This document shows positions 8,442 to 16,587 of a DNA stretch of 64,000 nt, in pieces. The position numbers and the translations under genes were made by a program. Within the stretch, counting starts at the first letter, position 1; each line of letters opens with the position of its first letter. Source of the stretch: Gordonia rubripertincta (lineage in GTDB: Bacteria > Actinomycetota > Actinomycetes > Mycobacteriales > Mycobacteriaceae); contig NZ_CP136136.1 of NCBI RefSeq assembly GCF_038024875.1, forward strand, positions 1,984,001-2,048,000. Direction: 5' to 3'. The notes beneath the pieces were generated by a model, which was not told the DNA's origin, made no database searches, and saw only the letters and a list, made by a program, of their open reading frames with translations.

Positions 8442-9325
8442 ATCACGGTCTTCCGGCCGTGCACGAGGACGCGGTCCTCGAGGTGCCAGCGCAGTCCGCG
8501 GGACAGGACCAGCGTCTCGATGTCGCGGCCCTGACGCACCATGTCGGTCACCGAGTCGCTGTGATCGACTCGGATCACGTCCTGTTCGATGATCGGTCCG
8601 GCGTCGAGATCGGCGGTGACGTAGTGGCACGTCGCACCGACCAGCTTGACGCCCCGGGCGAATGCCTGGTGGTACGGGCGGGCTCCGATGAAGCTCGGCA
8701 GGAAGCTGTGGTGAATGTTGATCGCACGGCCGGCCCACGCTTCGCACAGTTTCGGGGGCAGGATCTGCATGAACCGTGCGAGGACCACGGCGTCGGGCTG
8801 GTAGCCGTCGACGATCCGGGCGAGTTCGGCAAAGGCATCGGCCTTGCGCTCACCGAACGGGACATGGTGGAACGGGATCTCGAAACGTGTTGCCAGCTCT
8901 TCGAGTTGGGGGTGGTTGCCGACGACGGCCCGGATGGTCGCCGGCAGCTCGCCTCGATGCGCACGACCGAGAAGGTCGAGGAGGCAGTGGGTTTCCTTGC
9001 TCACCAGCAGCACGACGGACTTGGTGTCACGGGTGTCGGTGAGGCGCCACTCGGTCTCGGGGCCGAGTTCGGAGGCGACCTCTTCGGCGAAGCGTGCGCG
9101 GAGTTCGTCGGCGGTGAACGACACCTCGTCGGCGCGGATGGCCTGCCGGGTGAAGAACCAGCCGGTGTCGTCGTCGGAGTGGTACGCGGCCTCGGTGATC
9201 CAGCCCCCGACGTCGGTCAGGAAGGTCGAGATGCGGGCGACGATGCCCGTGCGGTCGGGGCAGCCGAGCGTCAGCACATAGCGATGCTCGGTCTGGTCGG
9301 TGGGGGTCAGCTGTCCGCTTGTCAC
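8432..9325 (-). CDS. purU: Formyltetrahydrofolate deformylase
   Basis: PurU hydrolyses 10-formyltetrahydrofolate to tetrahydrofolate and formate, balancing one-carbon units and supplying formate to purine synthesis. The 297-residue product has an N-terminal ACT domain (YVLTLGCPDRTGIVARIST) and a C-terminal formyltransferase-like hydrolase domain. The domain contains INIHHSFLPSFIGARPYHQA and GATCHYVTADLDAGPIIEQ, with the Asn, His and Asp of the family. It starts at GTG 9325, 27 bases from the divergent deoC start. The open frame continues upstream to 9847, but that part is antisense to deoC and not real. Confidence 0.92.
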   Translation of the reverse strand: MTSGQLTPTDQTEHRYVLTLGCPDRTGIVARISTFLTDVGGWITEAAYHSDDDTGWFFTRQAIRADEVSFTADELRARFAEEVASELGPETEWRLTDTRDTKSVVLLVSKETHCLLDLLGRAHRGELPATIRAVVGNHPQLEELATRFEIPFHHVPFGERKADAFAELARIVDGYQPDAVVLARFMQILPPKLCEAWAGRAINIHHSFLPSFIGARPYHQAFARGVKLVGATCHYVTADLDAGPIIEQDVIRVDHSDSVTDMVRQGRDIETLVLSRGLRWHLEDRVLVHGRKTVIFN

Positions 9326-9352
9326 GACCCACAGTGTGCCAAGCTCGTCGAT

Positions 9353-10030
9353 GTGACGAACACGGACCTGCGGCGTAGCGACGTCGCCGCCATCATCGAC
9401 CACACACTTCTCAAGCCCGAGGCCACCCGCGCGGACGCGGAGGCCACCGTCGCCGAAGCCGCCCGTCTCGGCGTGTTCGCGGTGTGCCTGTCGCCGTCGA
9501 TGCTCCCGATCGACACCGGTGAGCAGCGGACCTGCGTGGTCGCCGGCTTTCCCTCGGGTAAGCACCACTCGCTGGTCAAGGCCGCCGAGGCCCGGCTGGC
9601 GGTGGACTCCGGGGCGCAGGAGATCGACATGGTGATCGATGTCGGCGCGGCGGTCGACGGCCGATTCGACGAGGTGTTCGCCGACGTCCTGACCGTGCGC
9701 GAGGCGGTCGGGGATTCGACGCTGCTCAAGGTGATCATCGAGTCCGCGGCGCTCCTGCAGCTCGCCGGTCCCGACACGGTGACCGAGGTGTGCCGCCGTG
9801 CCGAGCAGGCCGGCGCGGGAATGGTGAAGACCTCGACCGGTTTCCATCCCGCGGGCGGCGCGAGCGTGGAGGCGGTTCGCCTCATGCGCGCCGCGGTCGG
9901 CGACCGCGTCGGGGTGAAGGCGAGCGGTGGCATCCGGACGGCCGAGTTCGCCGCCGAACTCATCGCGGCGGGCGCCACTCGGCTGGGCCTGTCGTCGTCA
10001 GCGGCCGTGCTCGACGGCTTTCCCGCGTAG
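9353..10030 (+). CDS. deoC: Deoxyribose-phosphate aldolase
   Basis: DeoC splits 2-deoxyribose-5-phosphate into glyceraldehyde-3-phosphate and acetaldehyde in deoxynucleoside breakdown. The 225-residue product has a TIM-barrel fold. The Schiff-base Lys is in GAGMVKTSTGFHP, the second Lys in GVKASGGIRT, and the start of the barrel is IDHTLLKPEAT. The GTG start at 9353 is preceded at seven bases by CAAGCT, a weak leaderless -10. It corresponds to Rv0478 of the syntenic mycobacterial block (from memory). The last 33 bases overlap the end of the convergent fusion gene. Confidence 0.93.
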   Translation: MTNTDLRRSDVAAIIDHTLLKPEATRADAEATVAEAARLGVFAVCLSPSMLPIDTGEQRTCVVAGFPSGKHHSLVKAAEARLAVDSGAQEIDMVIDVGAAVDGRFDEVFADVLTVREAVGDSTLLKVIIESAALLQLAGPDTVTEVCRRAEQAGAGMVKTSTGFHPAGGASVEAVRLMRAAVGDRVGVKASGGIRTAEFAAELIAAGATRLGLSSSAAVLDGFPA

Positions 10031-11773
10031 CACGTCGGCCATCACCAGATCGGCGTTGATCGCCGCACCGGCCGACACCCCTTCGCCCATCGCGACGGTC
10101 ACCACCGCGTTGAGTGTGGTGTTGTTACCCGCCGCCCAGACGCCGGGGATCGCGGTCGCGCCCATCGGTCCGGTCTCGATGACCTCACCCATCGGGGTCT
10201 GCGACAGCGTGCCGCCGAGTCGTTCGTAGAGGTCGCCGCGCACCGCAAATCTCGGTGCGACGACGACGGCGTCCGCCTTCAGGACCGTGCCGTCGGACAG
10301 TTCGACGCCGTCGAGGCGAGCCGTACCGGCGTCGTCCCGGGTGCGAAGCCGCTTGACGGTGTCGTCGATGATCGACACCCCGGCGGCGGCCAGGTTCGTG
10401 CGGTCCTCGCCGCCGATGGCTTCCGGAGCCTGCGCGACGAGGGTGACGTCGTCGCTGAGCTGTGTGAACAGCAGTGCCTGGTGGGCGGACATCGGGCTCG
10501 TCGCGAGCACCACGACCCGGGAACCGCGAGCCTCGTAGCCGTGGCAGTACGGACAGTGCAGCGCGTCGCGCCCCCAGAGTTCGGCGACGCCGGGGATCTC
10601 GGGCAACTCGTCGACGAGGCCCGTCGCCAGCAGGAGGCGTCGCGCCCGCACCGTTCCGCCGGATGCCAGCGAGAGGATGAACCGATCGCCGTCCGGGCGG
10701 GCGTCGACGACGGTGTCGGAGCGGACCTCTCCGCCATAGCCGCGGACCTCGTCGCGTCCTCGGGACAGTAGGTCGAGCGGGGAGATGCCCTCCTGACCCA
10801 GCACGTTGTGTGCGCCCTCGGCCGGTGCGTTGCGCGGATCACCACTGTCGATGACGACGACGGAACGCAGGGAACGGGCCAGTGTGGTCGCGGCGCTCAA
10901 CCCCGCGGAGCCCCCGCCGATGATGGCGACGTCGTGATCGCCGGCCGGCCGCGCTATCCACAGCCGGCGTCCGGCGGTGAGGGTGAGGTCGGCGCGCCGA
11001 TGCAGCGACGCGGGGTCATCGGGGTCGATGAGGGAATCGAGAAGTGCCAGGTCGGAATCCGCGAGCACCTCGGCCAGTCGGTGCCGGAACTGACCGAACC
11101 AGTGGACCGCGTACCGGGCGATGGTCTCGTTGGGGCCGGTACGTGCGATGCGGATCGTGTCGCGGTGGACGACGTCGTGGCCTGCCTCGCCGAGGGTTTC
11201 GGTCCAGTCGGCGAGCGCCTCCCATCCGGCACCGGCCGCGGCCTGGTGGCAGCGGTCCTCGAGCGTGCCCAGGGCCGAGTCGGCATCGGGCGCGAAGCGA
11301 GGGAGGCCGTCCATCTCGACGATCGCGACGACGCCGCCCGGAGCGAGCGCGGACGCGGACTCGCGCAGGAGAGCCGCGGGGTCGGCGACATGGTGCAGCG
11401 ACAACGCGGCCCAGATGACGTCGGGGGAGTGCAGCGGTGGCAGACCGTCGTCGAGGTCGGCGACCACGGTGGTGGTGCGCGACTCGAATCCGCCGGCGCG
11501 GGCCCGTTCGCCGACGCGAGTGATCATCTCCGCGGCGCTGTCGACCGCGATGAGGTGGGTTGCACCGAACCGGCGGGCGAGGGCCTCGGTGCCGGTGCCG
11601 GTTCCTGCGCCGAGGTCGACGATCCGTTGCGGTGCCCGTCCGAGATGTCGGGTGATCACGGTGGCCGCGTCGTCGATGTAGCTGCCGAGGAGTTCGGCAT
11701 CGAGGTCGAGCGCCGACGCCAGGTGGTCGTGGTCATGGTCGTGTCCATGGGAGCGGGAATGCGAGTGGGTCAT
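9998..11773 (-). CDS. Fusion: SAM methyltransferase + thioredoxin-reductase-like dithiol oxidase
   Basis: The protein has 591 residues and two enzymes. Residues 1-18 are His-rich (nine His in HSHSRSHGHDHDHDH and neighbours). About 30-275 form a class I SAM methyltransferase (IVDLGAGTGTGTE at 51-63, SLHHVADP at 125-132). About 281-591 form a flavoprotein with the FAD motif IIGGGSAGLSAA (284-295) and the redox centre HCPYCHGYE (Cys407, Cys410). The place where thioredoxin reductases have a second glycine motif for NADPH reads VVVLATSPMSAHQA instead. That matches GliT/HlmI-type dithiol oxidases, which use oxygen rather than NADPH. The substrate is unknown; a small dithiol that can be oxidised or S-methylated is my inference. 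The divergent neighbour is an XRE-cupin regulator. Confidence 0.82.
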   Translation of the reverse strand: MTHSHSRSHGHDHDHDHLASALDLDAELLGSYIDDAATVITRHLGRAPQRIVDLGAGTGTGTEALARRFGATHLIAVDSAAEMITRVGERARAGGFESRTTTVVADLDDGLPPLHSPDVIWAALSLHHVADPAALLRESASALAPGGVVAIVEMDGLPRFAPDADSALGTLEDRCHQAAAGAGWEALADWTETLGEAGHDVVHRDTIRIARTGPNETIARYAVHWFGQFRHRLAEVLADSDLALLDSLIDPDDPASLHRRADLTLTAGRRLWIARPAGDHDVAIIGGGSAGLSAATTLARSLRSVVVIDSGDPRNAPAEGAHNVLGQEGISPLDLLSRGRDEVRGYGGEVRSDTVVDARPDGDRFILSLASGGTVRARRLLLATGLVDELPEIPGVAELWGRDALHCPYCHGYEARGSRVVVLATSPMSAHQALLFTQLSDDVTLVAQAPEAIGGEDRTNLAAAGVSIIDDTVKRLRTRDDAGTARLDGVELSDGTVLKADAVVVAPRFAVRGDLYERLGGTLSQTPMGEVIETGPMGATAIPGVWAAGNNTTLNAVVTVAMGEGVSAGAAINADLVMADVLRGKAVEHGR

Positions 11774-11794
11774 GGCGTCGACGGTAGCGCGTCC

Positions 11795-11814
11795 ATGCTC
11801 TATGGGCATACAGT
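11795..11814. promoter_or_regulatory. Divergent control region with partial palindrome and TACAGT -10
   Basis: The 48-base gap between the fusion gene and the regulator holds TATGGGCATA (11801-11810), an imperfect palindrome inside ATGC...GCAT (11795-11809). TACAGT (11809-11814) lies seven bases before the regulator ATG, giving a leaderless transcript. An operator for the XRE-cupin protein here is inference. Confidence 0.4.
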
Positions 11815-11821
11815 CTTGCCT

Positions 11822-12409
11822 ATGACGCAAGAACTCGACGCGGTGGTCCGGCAGCGCATTCGTGGTCTCCGGCTGGCCAAGGGCTGGACCCTCGATGCGT
11901 TGGCCGCGCGGTGCTACCTCTCCCCGTCGACGCTGAGCCGTATCGAGACCGGTCACCGCCGGGTCGCGCTGGACCAGCTGGTCCCGATCGCACGGGCGCT
12001 GGGAACGACACTGGATCAGCTCGTGGAACCCGCCGATGACACCGACGTCGTGATCCGTCCCCAGCCGCACACCGCCGAGGGGATGACGATATGGCTGCTG
12101 TCCCGGGAGAACAGCCCGCAGGGGGTGACGGTCGCGAAGATGCGCTTCGAGCGTGAACAACCGCTCGGGGACCTGCGGGTTCACCCCGGTCGGGAATGGT
12201 TCACGGTGCTTTCCGGAACGGTGCGGCTCCTGCTCGGCGACCGCGCGATCATCGTCCCGGAGGGGGATGCGGCGGAATTCTCGACCATGATCCCGCATGC
12301 GATCTGCGCTCACGACGGCCCGGCCGAGGTGCTGTCGATCATGGACCACGCGGGCGAGCGCGCCCACATGCCGTCCGCGACGACCGCCGCCGACGATCCG
12401 CAACCGTGA
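11822..12409 (+). CDS. XRE-family regulator with cupin domain
   Basis: A 195-residue transcription factor. Residues 8-65 are an XRE helix-turn-helix (LRLAKGWTLDALAARC... LSPSTLSRIETGHRRV). The C-terminal half is a cupin barrel (HPGREWFTVLSGTVRLLLGD, VPEGDAAEFSTMIPHA), the usual layout of small-molecule-responsive XRE-cupin repressors. The cupin keeps some His but not the full metal-binding set, so the ligand may be organic. It is transcribed divergently from the methyltransferase-flavoprotein fusion across 48 bases, which suggests it controls that gene and itself. The start follows TACAGT at seven bases, consistent with leaderless mRNA. Confidence 0.88.
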   Translation: MTQELDAVVRQRIRGLRLAKGWTLDALAARCYLSPSTLSRIETGHRRVALDQLVPIARALGTTLDQLVEPADDTDVVIRPQPHTAEGMTIWLLSRENSPQGVTVAKMRFEREQPLGDLRVHPGREWFTVLSGTVRLLLGDRAIIVPEGDAAEFSTMIPHAICAHDGPAEVLSIMDHAGERAHMPSATTAADDPQP

Positions 12410-12443
12410 GTCGTCAGCTCCGCGAACGACAACCGCAGATCGG

Positions 12444-12449
12444 TAGGCT
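12444..12449 (+). promoter_or_regulatory. -10 box TAGGCT, leaderless
   Basis: TAGGCT ends seven bases before GTG 12457, so the transcript would begin at that codon. This favours GTG 12457 over ATG 12460 for the transpeptidase. Confidence 0.4.
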
Positions 12450-12456
12450 TGTTCGG

Positions 12457-13716
12457 GTGATGACTTCTCAGGCCCCGGTGAACCGACGTGCTGTGCTCGC
12501 CGCGGCGGGGGTCGGCGTACTCGGGGTCGCGATCGCGGCGTGTACGGGTTCCGGTTCCGGCGCGGGCGACGACAAACCTGCCGAGCCGAAGGTCCAACTG
12601 ACCTTCACCCCTCCGCTCGACGGTGAGGCGCCCAGTCCGATCGCCGAGATCGGCGTGCAGGCCGAGGACGGCACGCTCAACCCGGATGTGAAGCTGACGA
12701 ACCCCCGTGGGCGGGTGGTGAACGGGCGATTGTCGGAGGACCGGACGAGCTACACCATCGCCGAGCCCCTGGGATACGGCACCGAATACACGTGGAGCGG
12801 GACGGCCATCGGGACCGACGGCAAGACCGTGCCGGTCGCCGGGAGCTTCACCACCCTCGAACCGTCGAGCCAGCTGAACGTCGTGGTCAACATCGGCGAT
12901 GGTCAGGAGGTCGGCATCGCCGCGCCGATCATCCTGAAGTTCAACGGAACCGTCGAGGACAAGGAAGCGGTGGAGCGGGCGCTCACCGTCACGACCACGC
13001 CGCCCACCGAGGGGTCGTGGGCGTGGCTCGGCGAGGACAACGGTTCACGCGTCCACTGGCGTCCCCGCGAGTACTGGGCACCCGGCACCAAAGTCCACAT
13101 GGACGCCAAGCTGTACGGCCTCGATCACGGTGGCGGCGCCTTTGGGGCCGCGGACGTGACGAGCGACTTCTCGATCGGCCGCGCGCAGGTCGTGAGGGCC
13201 GTCGAGTCCTCGCACCGCATCGACGTGCTGCGTGACGGCGTCGAACTGATGTCGTTGCCCTGCAGCTACGGCGGCGGCGACCTCGACCGCAACGTCACCC
13301 GTTCCGGCATCCACGTGGTCACCGAGAAGTACGAAGAGTTCTTCATGAGCAACCCGGCGGCCGGTTACTTCAACATCCGGGAACGCTGGGCCGTGCGCAT
13401 CTCCAACAACGGCGAGTTCATCCACGCCAACCCCGAGACGGTCAACGTCCAGGGCACGGCGAACGTCACCAACGGGTGCATCAACCTGTCCGAGGCCGAC
13501 GCCGAACGTTACTTCCGGGTGGCCGTCTACGGTGACCCGGTCGAGGTCTCGGGTACGCGAATCCCGTTGTCGGAGGCCGACGGTGACATCTACGACTGGA
13601 TCTTCGACTGGGAGACCTGGCAGGGCATGTCGGCGATCAAGGGTGAGGTGACGGAGTCGTCGGTGCCGGCGACGCCGAGCGGCGCCCCGACCTCCAACGT
13701 TCCCGCTCCCCGCTAG
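12457..13716 (+). CDS. L,D-transpeptidase lipoprotein, LprQ/LdtMt5 type
   Basis: It forms 3-3 peptide cross-links in peptidoglycan on the outer face of the membrane. The 419-residue product has a lipoprotein signal ending GVAIAAC (lipid Cys at 29), one or two Ig-like domains (about 45-240) and a YkuD catalytic domain (about 245-370). The catalytic region has His323 in FIHANPETVNVQG and Cys341 in VTNGCINLS. Most L,D-transpeptidases have SHGC; here the residue two before Cys is Asn, as I recall for the divergent LdtMt5/LprQ class. Synteny supports this: the next genes are an SDR and a ROK regulator, as in Rv0483-Rv0485. It overlaps the convergent SDR by four bases. Confidence 0.88.
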   Translation: MMTSQAPVNRRAVLAAAGVGVLGVAIAACTGSGSGAGDDKPAEPKVQLTFTPPLDGEAPSPIAEIGVQAEDGTLNPDVKLTNPRGRVVNGRLSEDRTSYTIAEPLGYGTEYTWSGTAIGTDGKTVPVAGSFTTLEPSSQLNVVVNIGDGQEVGIAAPIILKFNGTVEDKEAVERALTVTTTPPTEGSWAWLGEDNGSRVHWRPREYWAPGTKVHMDAKLYGLDHGGGAFGAADVTSDFSIGRAQVVRAVESSHRIDVLRDGVELMSLPCSYGGGDLDRNVTRSGIHVVTEKYEEFFMSNPAAGYFNIRERWAVRISNNGEFIHANPETVNVQGTANVTNGCINLSEADAERYFRVAVYGDPVEVSGTRIPLSEADGDIYDWIFDWETWQGMSAIKGEVTESSVPATPSGAPTSNVPAPR

Positions 13717-14489
13717 CCGGTCTTGATGTTCCGGCGAGCCGACGCCTGATCGCGCGGCATGAGGACGATCTGGTCGAGGTTCACGTGCGGCGGCCGTGAC
13801 GCGACGAAGCCGACGACCTCGGCGACGTCACCCGCGGTCAGCGGGGTCAGGCCCTGGTAGACGGCGTCGGCGCGTTCCTTGTCGCCCTCGAACCGCACGA
13901 GTGAGAAGTCGGTCTCGACCATGCCCGGGCAGATCTCGGTGAGACGCACCGGCTTGCCGAGGAGTTCGTATCGCAGAGTGCGGTGGGTGACCGCCTGGGC
14001 GTGCTTGGCCGAGGTGTAGCCGGAGCCGTTGTCGTAGGCCTCCAGCGCTGCGATCGAGGTGATCGCGACGATCAGTCCGTCCCCGGATGCGATCAGTGCG
14101 GGGAGGAGGGCCTTCGTGATCCGCAGGCTGCCCAGGACGTTGGTCTCCCACATCCAGCGCCAGTCGTCGAGGTTCGCGGTGGACACCGGGTCGAGGCCCT
14201 TGGCGCCGCCGGCGTTGTTCACGAGCACATTCACGCGGTCCAGGCCTTCGACGAACGCGGCGACCGAGTCCTCGTCGGTGACGTCGAGCTGCTTTCCGGT
14301 TCCTCCGATCTCGGCGGCGAGCGCCTCGACGCGATCGACGCGTCGTGCGCCGAGCACCACGTGGTAGCCCTGCTCCGCCAGTTGGCGAGCAGTGGCGGCA
14401 CCGATCCCGGAACTCGCGCCGGTGACGACGGCGATCGGTCGCTGGTCGGTGGTCTTGGCGGTGGCGTCGGTGGCGGTGTCAGGGCTCAT
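13713..14489 (-). CDS. Short-chain dehydrogenase/reductase
   Basis: A classical SDR of 258 residues. The cofactor motif is VTGASSGIG (22-30), then NNAG (91-94), catalytic Ser145 in AITSIAA, and Tyr158-x-x-x-Lys162 in GYTSAK. An Arg pair after the second strand (GARRVDR) favours NADP(H). The substrate is unknown. The position between the LprQ-like transpeptidase and the ROK regulator matches Rv0484c. It is convergent with the transpeptidase (4-base overlap) and divergent from the ROK gene (85-base gap). The start ATG 14489 has TAAGGT six bases upstream on this strand. Confidence 0.88.
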   Translation of the reverse strand: MSPDTATDATAKTTDQRPIAVVTGASSGIGAATARQLAEQGYHVVLGARRVDRVEALAAEIGGTGKQLDVTDEDSVAAFVEGLDRVNVLVNNAGGAKGLDPVSTANLDDWRWMWETNVLGSLRITKALLPALIASGDGLIVAITSIAALEAYDNGSGYTSAKHAQAVTHRTLRYELLGKPVRLTEICPGMVETDFSLVRFEGDKERADAVYQGLTPLTAGDVAEVVGFVASRPPHVNLDQIVLMPRDQASARRNIKTG

Positions 14490-14495
14490 GGGCCC

Positions 14496-14501
14496 ACCTT
14501 A
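14496..14501 (-). promoter_or_regulatory. -10 box TAAGGT for the SDR, leaderless
   Basis: On the minus strand TAAGGT ends six bases before the SDR ATG, predicting an mRNA without a leader. Confidence 0.4.
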
Positions 14502-14562
14502 CGATGCGTGCCAACCTCGCCCATGACACCGCCGGAAGCCTCGGCGTGCACTCGCGCACTGC

Positions 14563-14568
14563 TACATT
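14563..14568 (+). promoter_or_regulatory. -10 box TACATT for the ROK gene, leaderless
   Basis: TACATT ends six bases before ATG 14575, giving a leaderless transcript. Together with the SDR box it defines a short divergent promoter region. Confidence 0.45.
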
Positions 14569-14574
14569 CGTCCC

Positions 14575-15702
14575 ATGCGTGGGGGAGTGATCCCGGCGGC
14601 GCTGCAACTGACGTCCACTCCGGCGGCCGCGGTGTTGCACGCGATCCGGGTCGGTGGGCCGGTGACCAGGGATCAGCTCGCCTCGACGACCGGGCTGTCC
14701 GCCGCGACGATCAACCGTCAGGTCCATGCGCTCGCCGCCCACGGTCTCGTCGCCGAACGTCCCGATCTCGCGGGGCCGAAAACCATTGGCAGGCCGAAGA
14801 ACCCGCTGACCATCGACCGGGATTCGCTGTGCGTCGCGGGACTGCACATCGGTGCGCGGCGCGCGGTCCTGGTCATCGCGGATCTCGGTGGACGCACCCT
14901 GCACAGCCATGCCGTGCTCACCCCGTCGGGTGACCAGCAGGAGGCGATCGAGCAACTGTGCACGCAGCTCGCCGAACTCGCCGGCCGGTTCGGCGGACGC
15001 CGTCTGCTGTGGGGCGGTGTGGCGCTCGGCGGTGCGGTGGACGCGGAGACGGGTGTGGTGGATCACCGGGTTCTCGGGTGGCATCAACTTCCGGTGGGCG
15101 AAACCCTTGCGGACCGACTCGACACCCCGGTGTCGGTGTGTGAGCACGTGGAGGCGATGGCCGCCGCGGAACTCCTGCTGGCCGGATCGCGCGACGAATC
15201 AGGCACCGGACTGTTCTTCTACGCACGCGAGACCGCCGGTATGGCAATGACTCTCGAAGGCCGGGTCCACGTCCCCGAGCGAGGGGCCGGGACCATCGCG
15301 CATCTGCCCGTGTCCGCGCCGGTGCTCGCCCCGGGACACACCCGGGTGCGGCTGCAGAACGTCATCGGCGACGCCGCCGCCCAGGCGGCAGCCCACCGCC
15401 TCGGCATCGATCCGGGCTCGTCGCGCATCGTCGACGAACGCGCGCGGGTCCTCGGGGAGGCGGTCGCGATGATCCGCGACGTGATCAACCCGGACACGAT
15501 CGTCGTCGCCGGCGACGCGTTCTCAGCGCACCCGCACGGACTTGCCCCGGTGCAGGCGTCGTTCGACGAGGCGTCGACGCTCGACCGGCCGCTGGAGATC
15601 GCGCCGTCGAGATTCGGTGTGCACGTTCAGGAGAGCGCCGCGGTCGTGGTCGCCCTCAGCGTCATCTACGCCGATCCGATCGCCGCTGTCGCCACACTCT
15701 GA
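14575..15702 (+). CDS. ROK-family transcriptional regulator
   Basis: The 375-residue protein has an N-terminal winged helix-turn-helix (about 10-60: TPAAAVLHAIRVGGPVTRDQ, LSAATINRQVHALAAHGLV) and a ROK sugar-kinase-like fold after residue 80 (LCVAGLHIGARRAVLVIADL, GVALGGAVD). The ROK zinc-site CxCGxxGC cluster is absent, so it is probably not an active sugar kinase. It aligns by context with Rv0485 of M. tuberculosis, described as a regulator of a pe/ppe pair. Its target here is unknown. It starts at ATG 14575 behind a leaderless -10. Confidence 0.85.
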   Translation: MRGGVIPAALQLTSTPAAAVLHAIRVGGPVTRDQLASTTGLSAATINRQVHALAAHGLVAERPDLAGPKTIGRPKNPLTIDRDSLCVAGLHIGARRAVLVIADLGGRTLHSHAVLTPSGDQQEAIEQLCTQLAELAGRFGGRRLLWGGVALGGAVDAETGVVDHRVLGWHQLPVGETLADRLDTPVSVCEHVEAMAAAELLLAGSRDESGTGLFFYARETAGMAMTLEGRVHVPERGAGTIAHLPVSAPVLAPGHTRVRLQNVIGDAAAQAAAHRLGIDPGSSRIVDERARVLGEAVAMIRDVINPDTIVVAGDAFSAHPHGLAPVQASFDEASTLDRPLEIAPSRFGVHVQESAAVVVALSVIYADPIAAVATL

Positions 15703-15759
15703 AACGGCATGTCGTTCGCGTGCGGCACCGCCGTATGTGCCGGGCGGGAAGTCATCACC

Positions 15760-15765
15760 TACGGT
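15760..15765 (+). promoter_or_regulatory. -10 box TACGGT for the transglutaminase-like gene
   Basis: TACGGT ends six bases before ATG 15772, so a leaderless transcript is possible. The GGTGGGGA between them could instead act as a ribosome site. Confidence 0.3.
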
Positions 15766-15771
15766 GGGGAC

Positions 15772-16581
15772 ATGACCCTGCCCCGCGATGTGTCCGCCCG
15801 ACTCGAGGTGAGCATCGACGACCCGACCGAACTCGAGATGCAGATCACGGTGGCGAAGTTGCCCGGCCTGCAACTGCAGGAGGAACTCAAGATCGAGCTG
15901 GGCGGCAGTCCGGTCGCCGTGGAGGAGCTCGTCGCCGATCACGGATCGCGAATCCACCGGATGCAGCTCGACCGCGGACTGCTGACGATCGACTACACCG
16001 CCGAGATCCTCACCCCCGCGGACCCGATCCCGGTGGAGAGCACCGACCGGTCGCGATACCTGCGCCCCAGCCGATACGCCGAGTGCGACAAGTTCTTCGG
16101 ATTCGTGGCCGGTCAGTTCAATCTGTCGCTGCCCGAAGAGGAGCTCCTCAACCAGGTGGTGGCCTTCGTCGAGCATCGGCTCAACTACCTGCCCGGGGCG
16201 AGCGATCCCATCGACGGTGCGGTCGACACCCTGCTCGCCGGGGCGGGTGTGTGCCGCGACTACGCGCATCTCGTCGTGGCGCTCCTGCGGGCGCTGAACA
16301 TCCCCGCCCGGCTCGTCGCCGTATACGCGCCGGGGTGCTCCCCGATGGACTTCCACGCCGTCGCCGAGGCGATCATCGACGGCGAATGGGTGGTCGTCGA
16401 CGCGACGCGTCTGGCGCCGCGGCAATCGCTCGTGCGGATCGCCACCGGGCGCGACGCCGCGGACACCGCATTCCTCGACAACCACCGCGGCACGATCACG
16501 CTCAACAACTACGAGGTGACCGCGACCGTTCGCGGTGCGCTGCCCTACGACGACTCGACCGCCCGGGTCATGATCGGCTGA
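15772..16581 (+). CDS. Transglutaminase-like cysteine protease
   Basis: The 269-residue protein has an N-terminal bacterial transglutaminase-associated beta region (about 1-100) and a transglutaminase core. The triad is visible: Cys161 in GAGVCRDYAHL, His195 in SPMDFHAVAEA and Asp210 in VVVDATRLAP. There is no signal peptide, so it is likely cytosolic. Family members are proteases or peptidases of unknown substrate; in actinobacteria they often sit beside circularly permuted ATP-grasp genes, which are absent here. It is convergent with otsB, six bases away. Confidence 0.82.
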   Translation: MTLPRDVSARLEVSIDDPTELEMQITVAKLPGLQLQEELKIELGGSPVAVEELVADHGSRIHRMQLDRGLLTIDYTAEILTPADPIPVESTDRSRYLRPSRYAECDKFFGFVAGQFNLSLPEEELLNQVVAFVEHRLNYLPGASDPIDGAVDTLLAGAGVCRDYAHLVVALLRALNIPARLVAVYAPGCSPMDFHAVAEAIIDGEWVVVDATRLAPRQSLVRIATGRDAADTAFLDNHRGTITLNNYEVTATVRGALPYDDSTARVMIG

Positions 16582-16587
16582 ACCGGC

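Noticed and set aside
9326..9847. N-terminal extension of purU
   Set aside because: It lies wholly antisense to deoC; GTG 9325 gives the normal PurU length.
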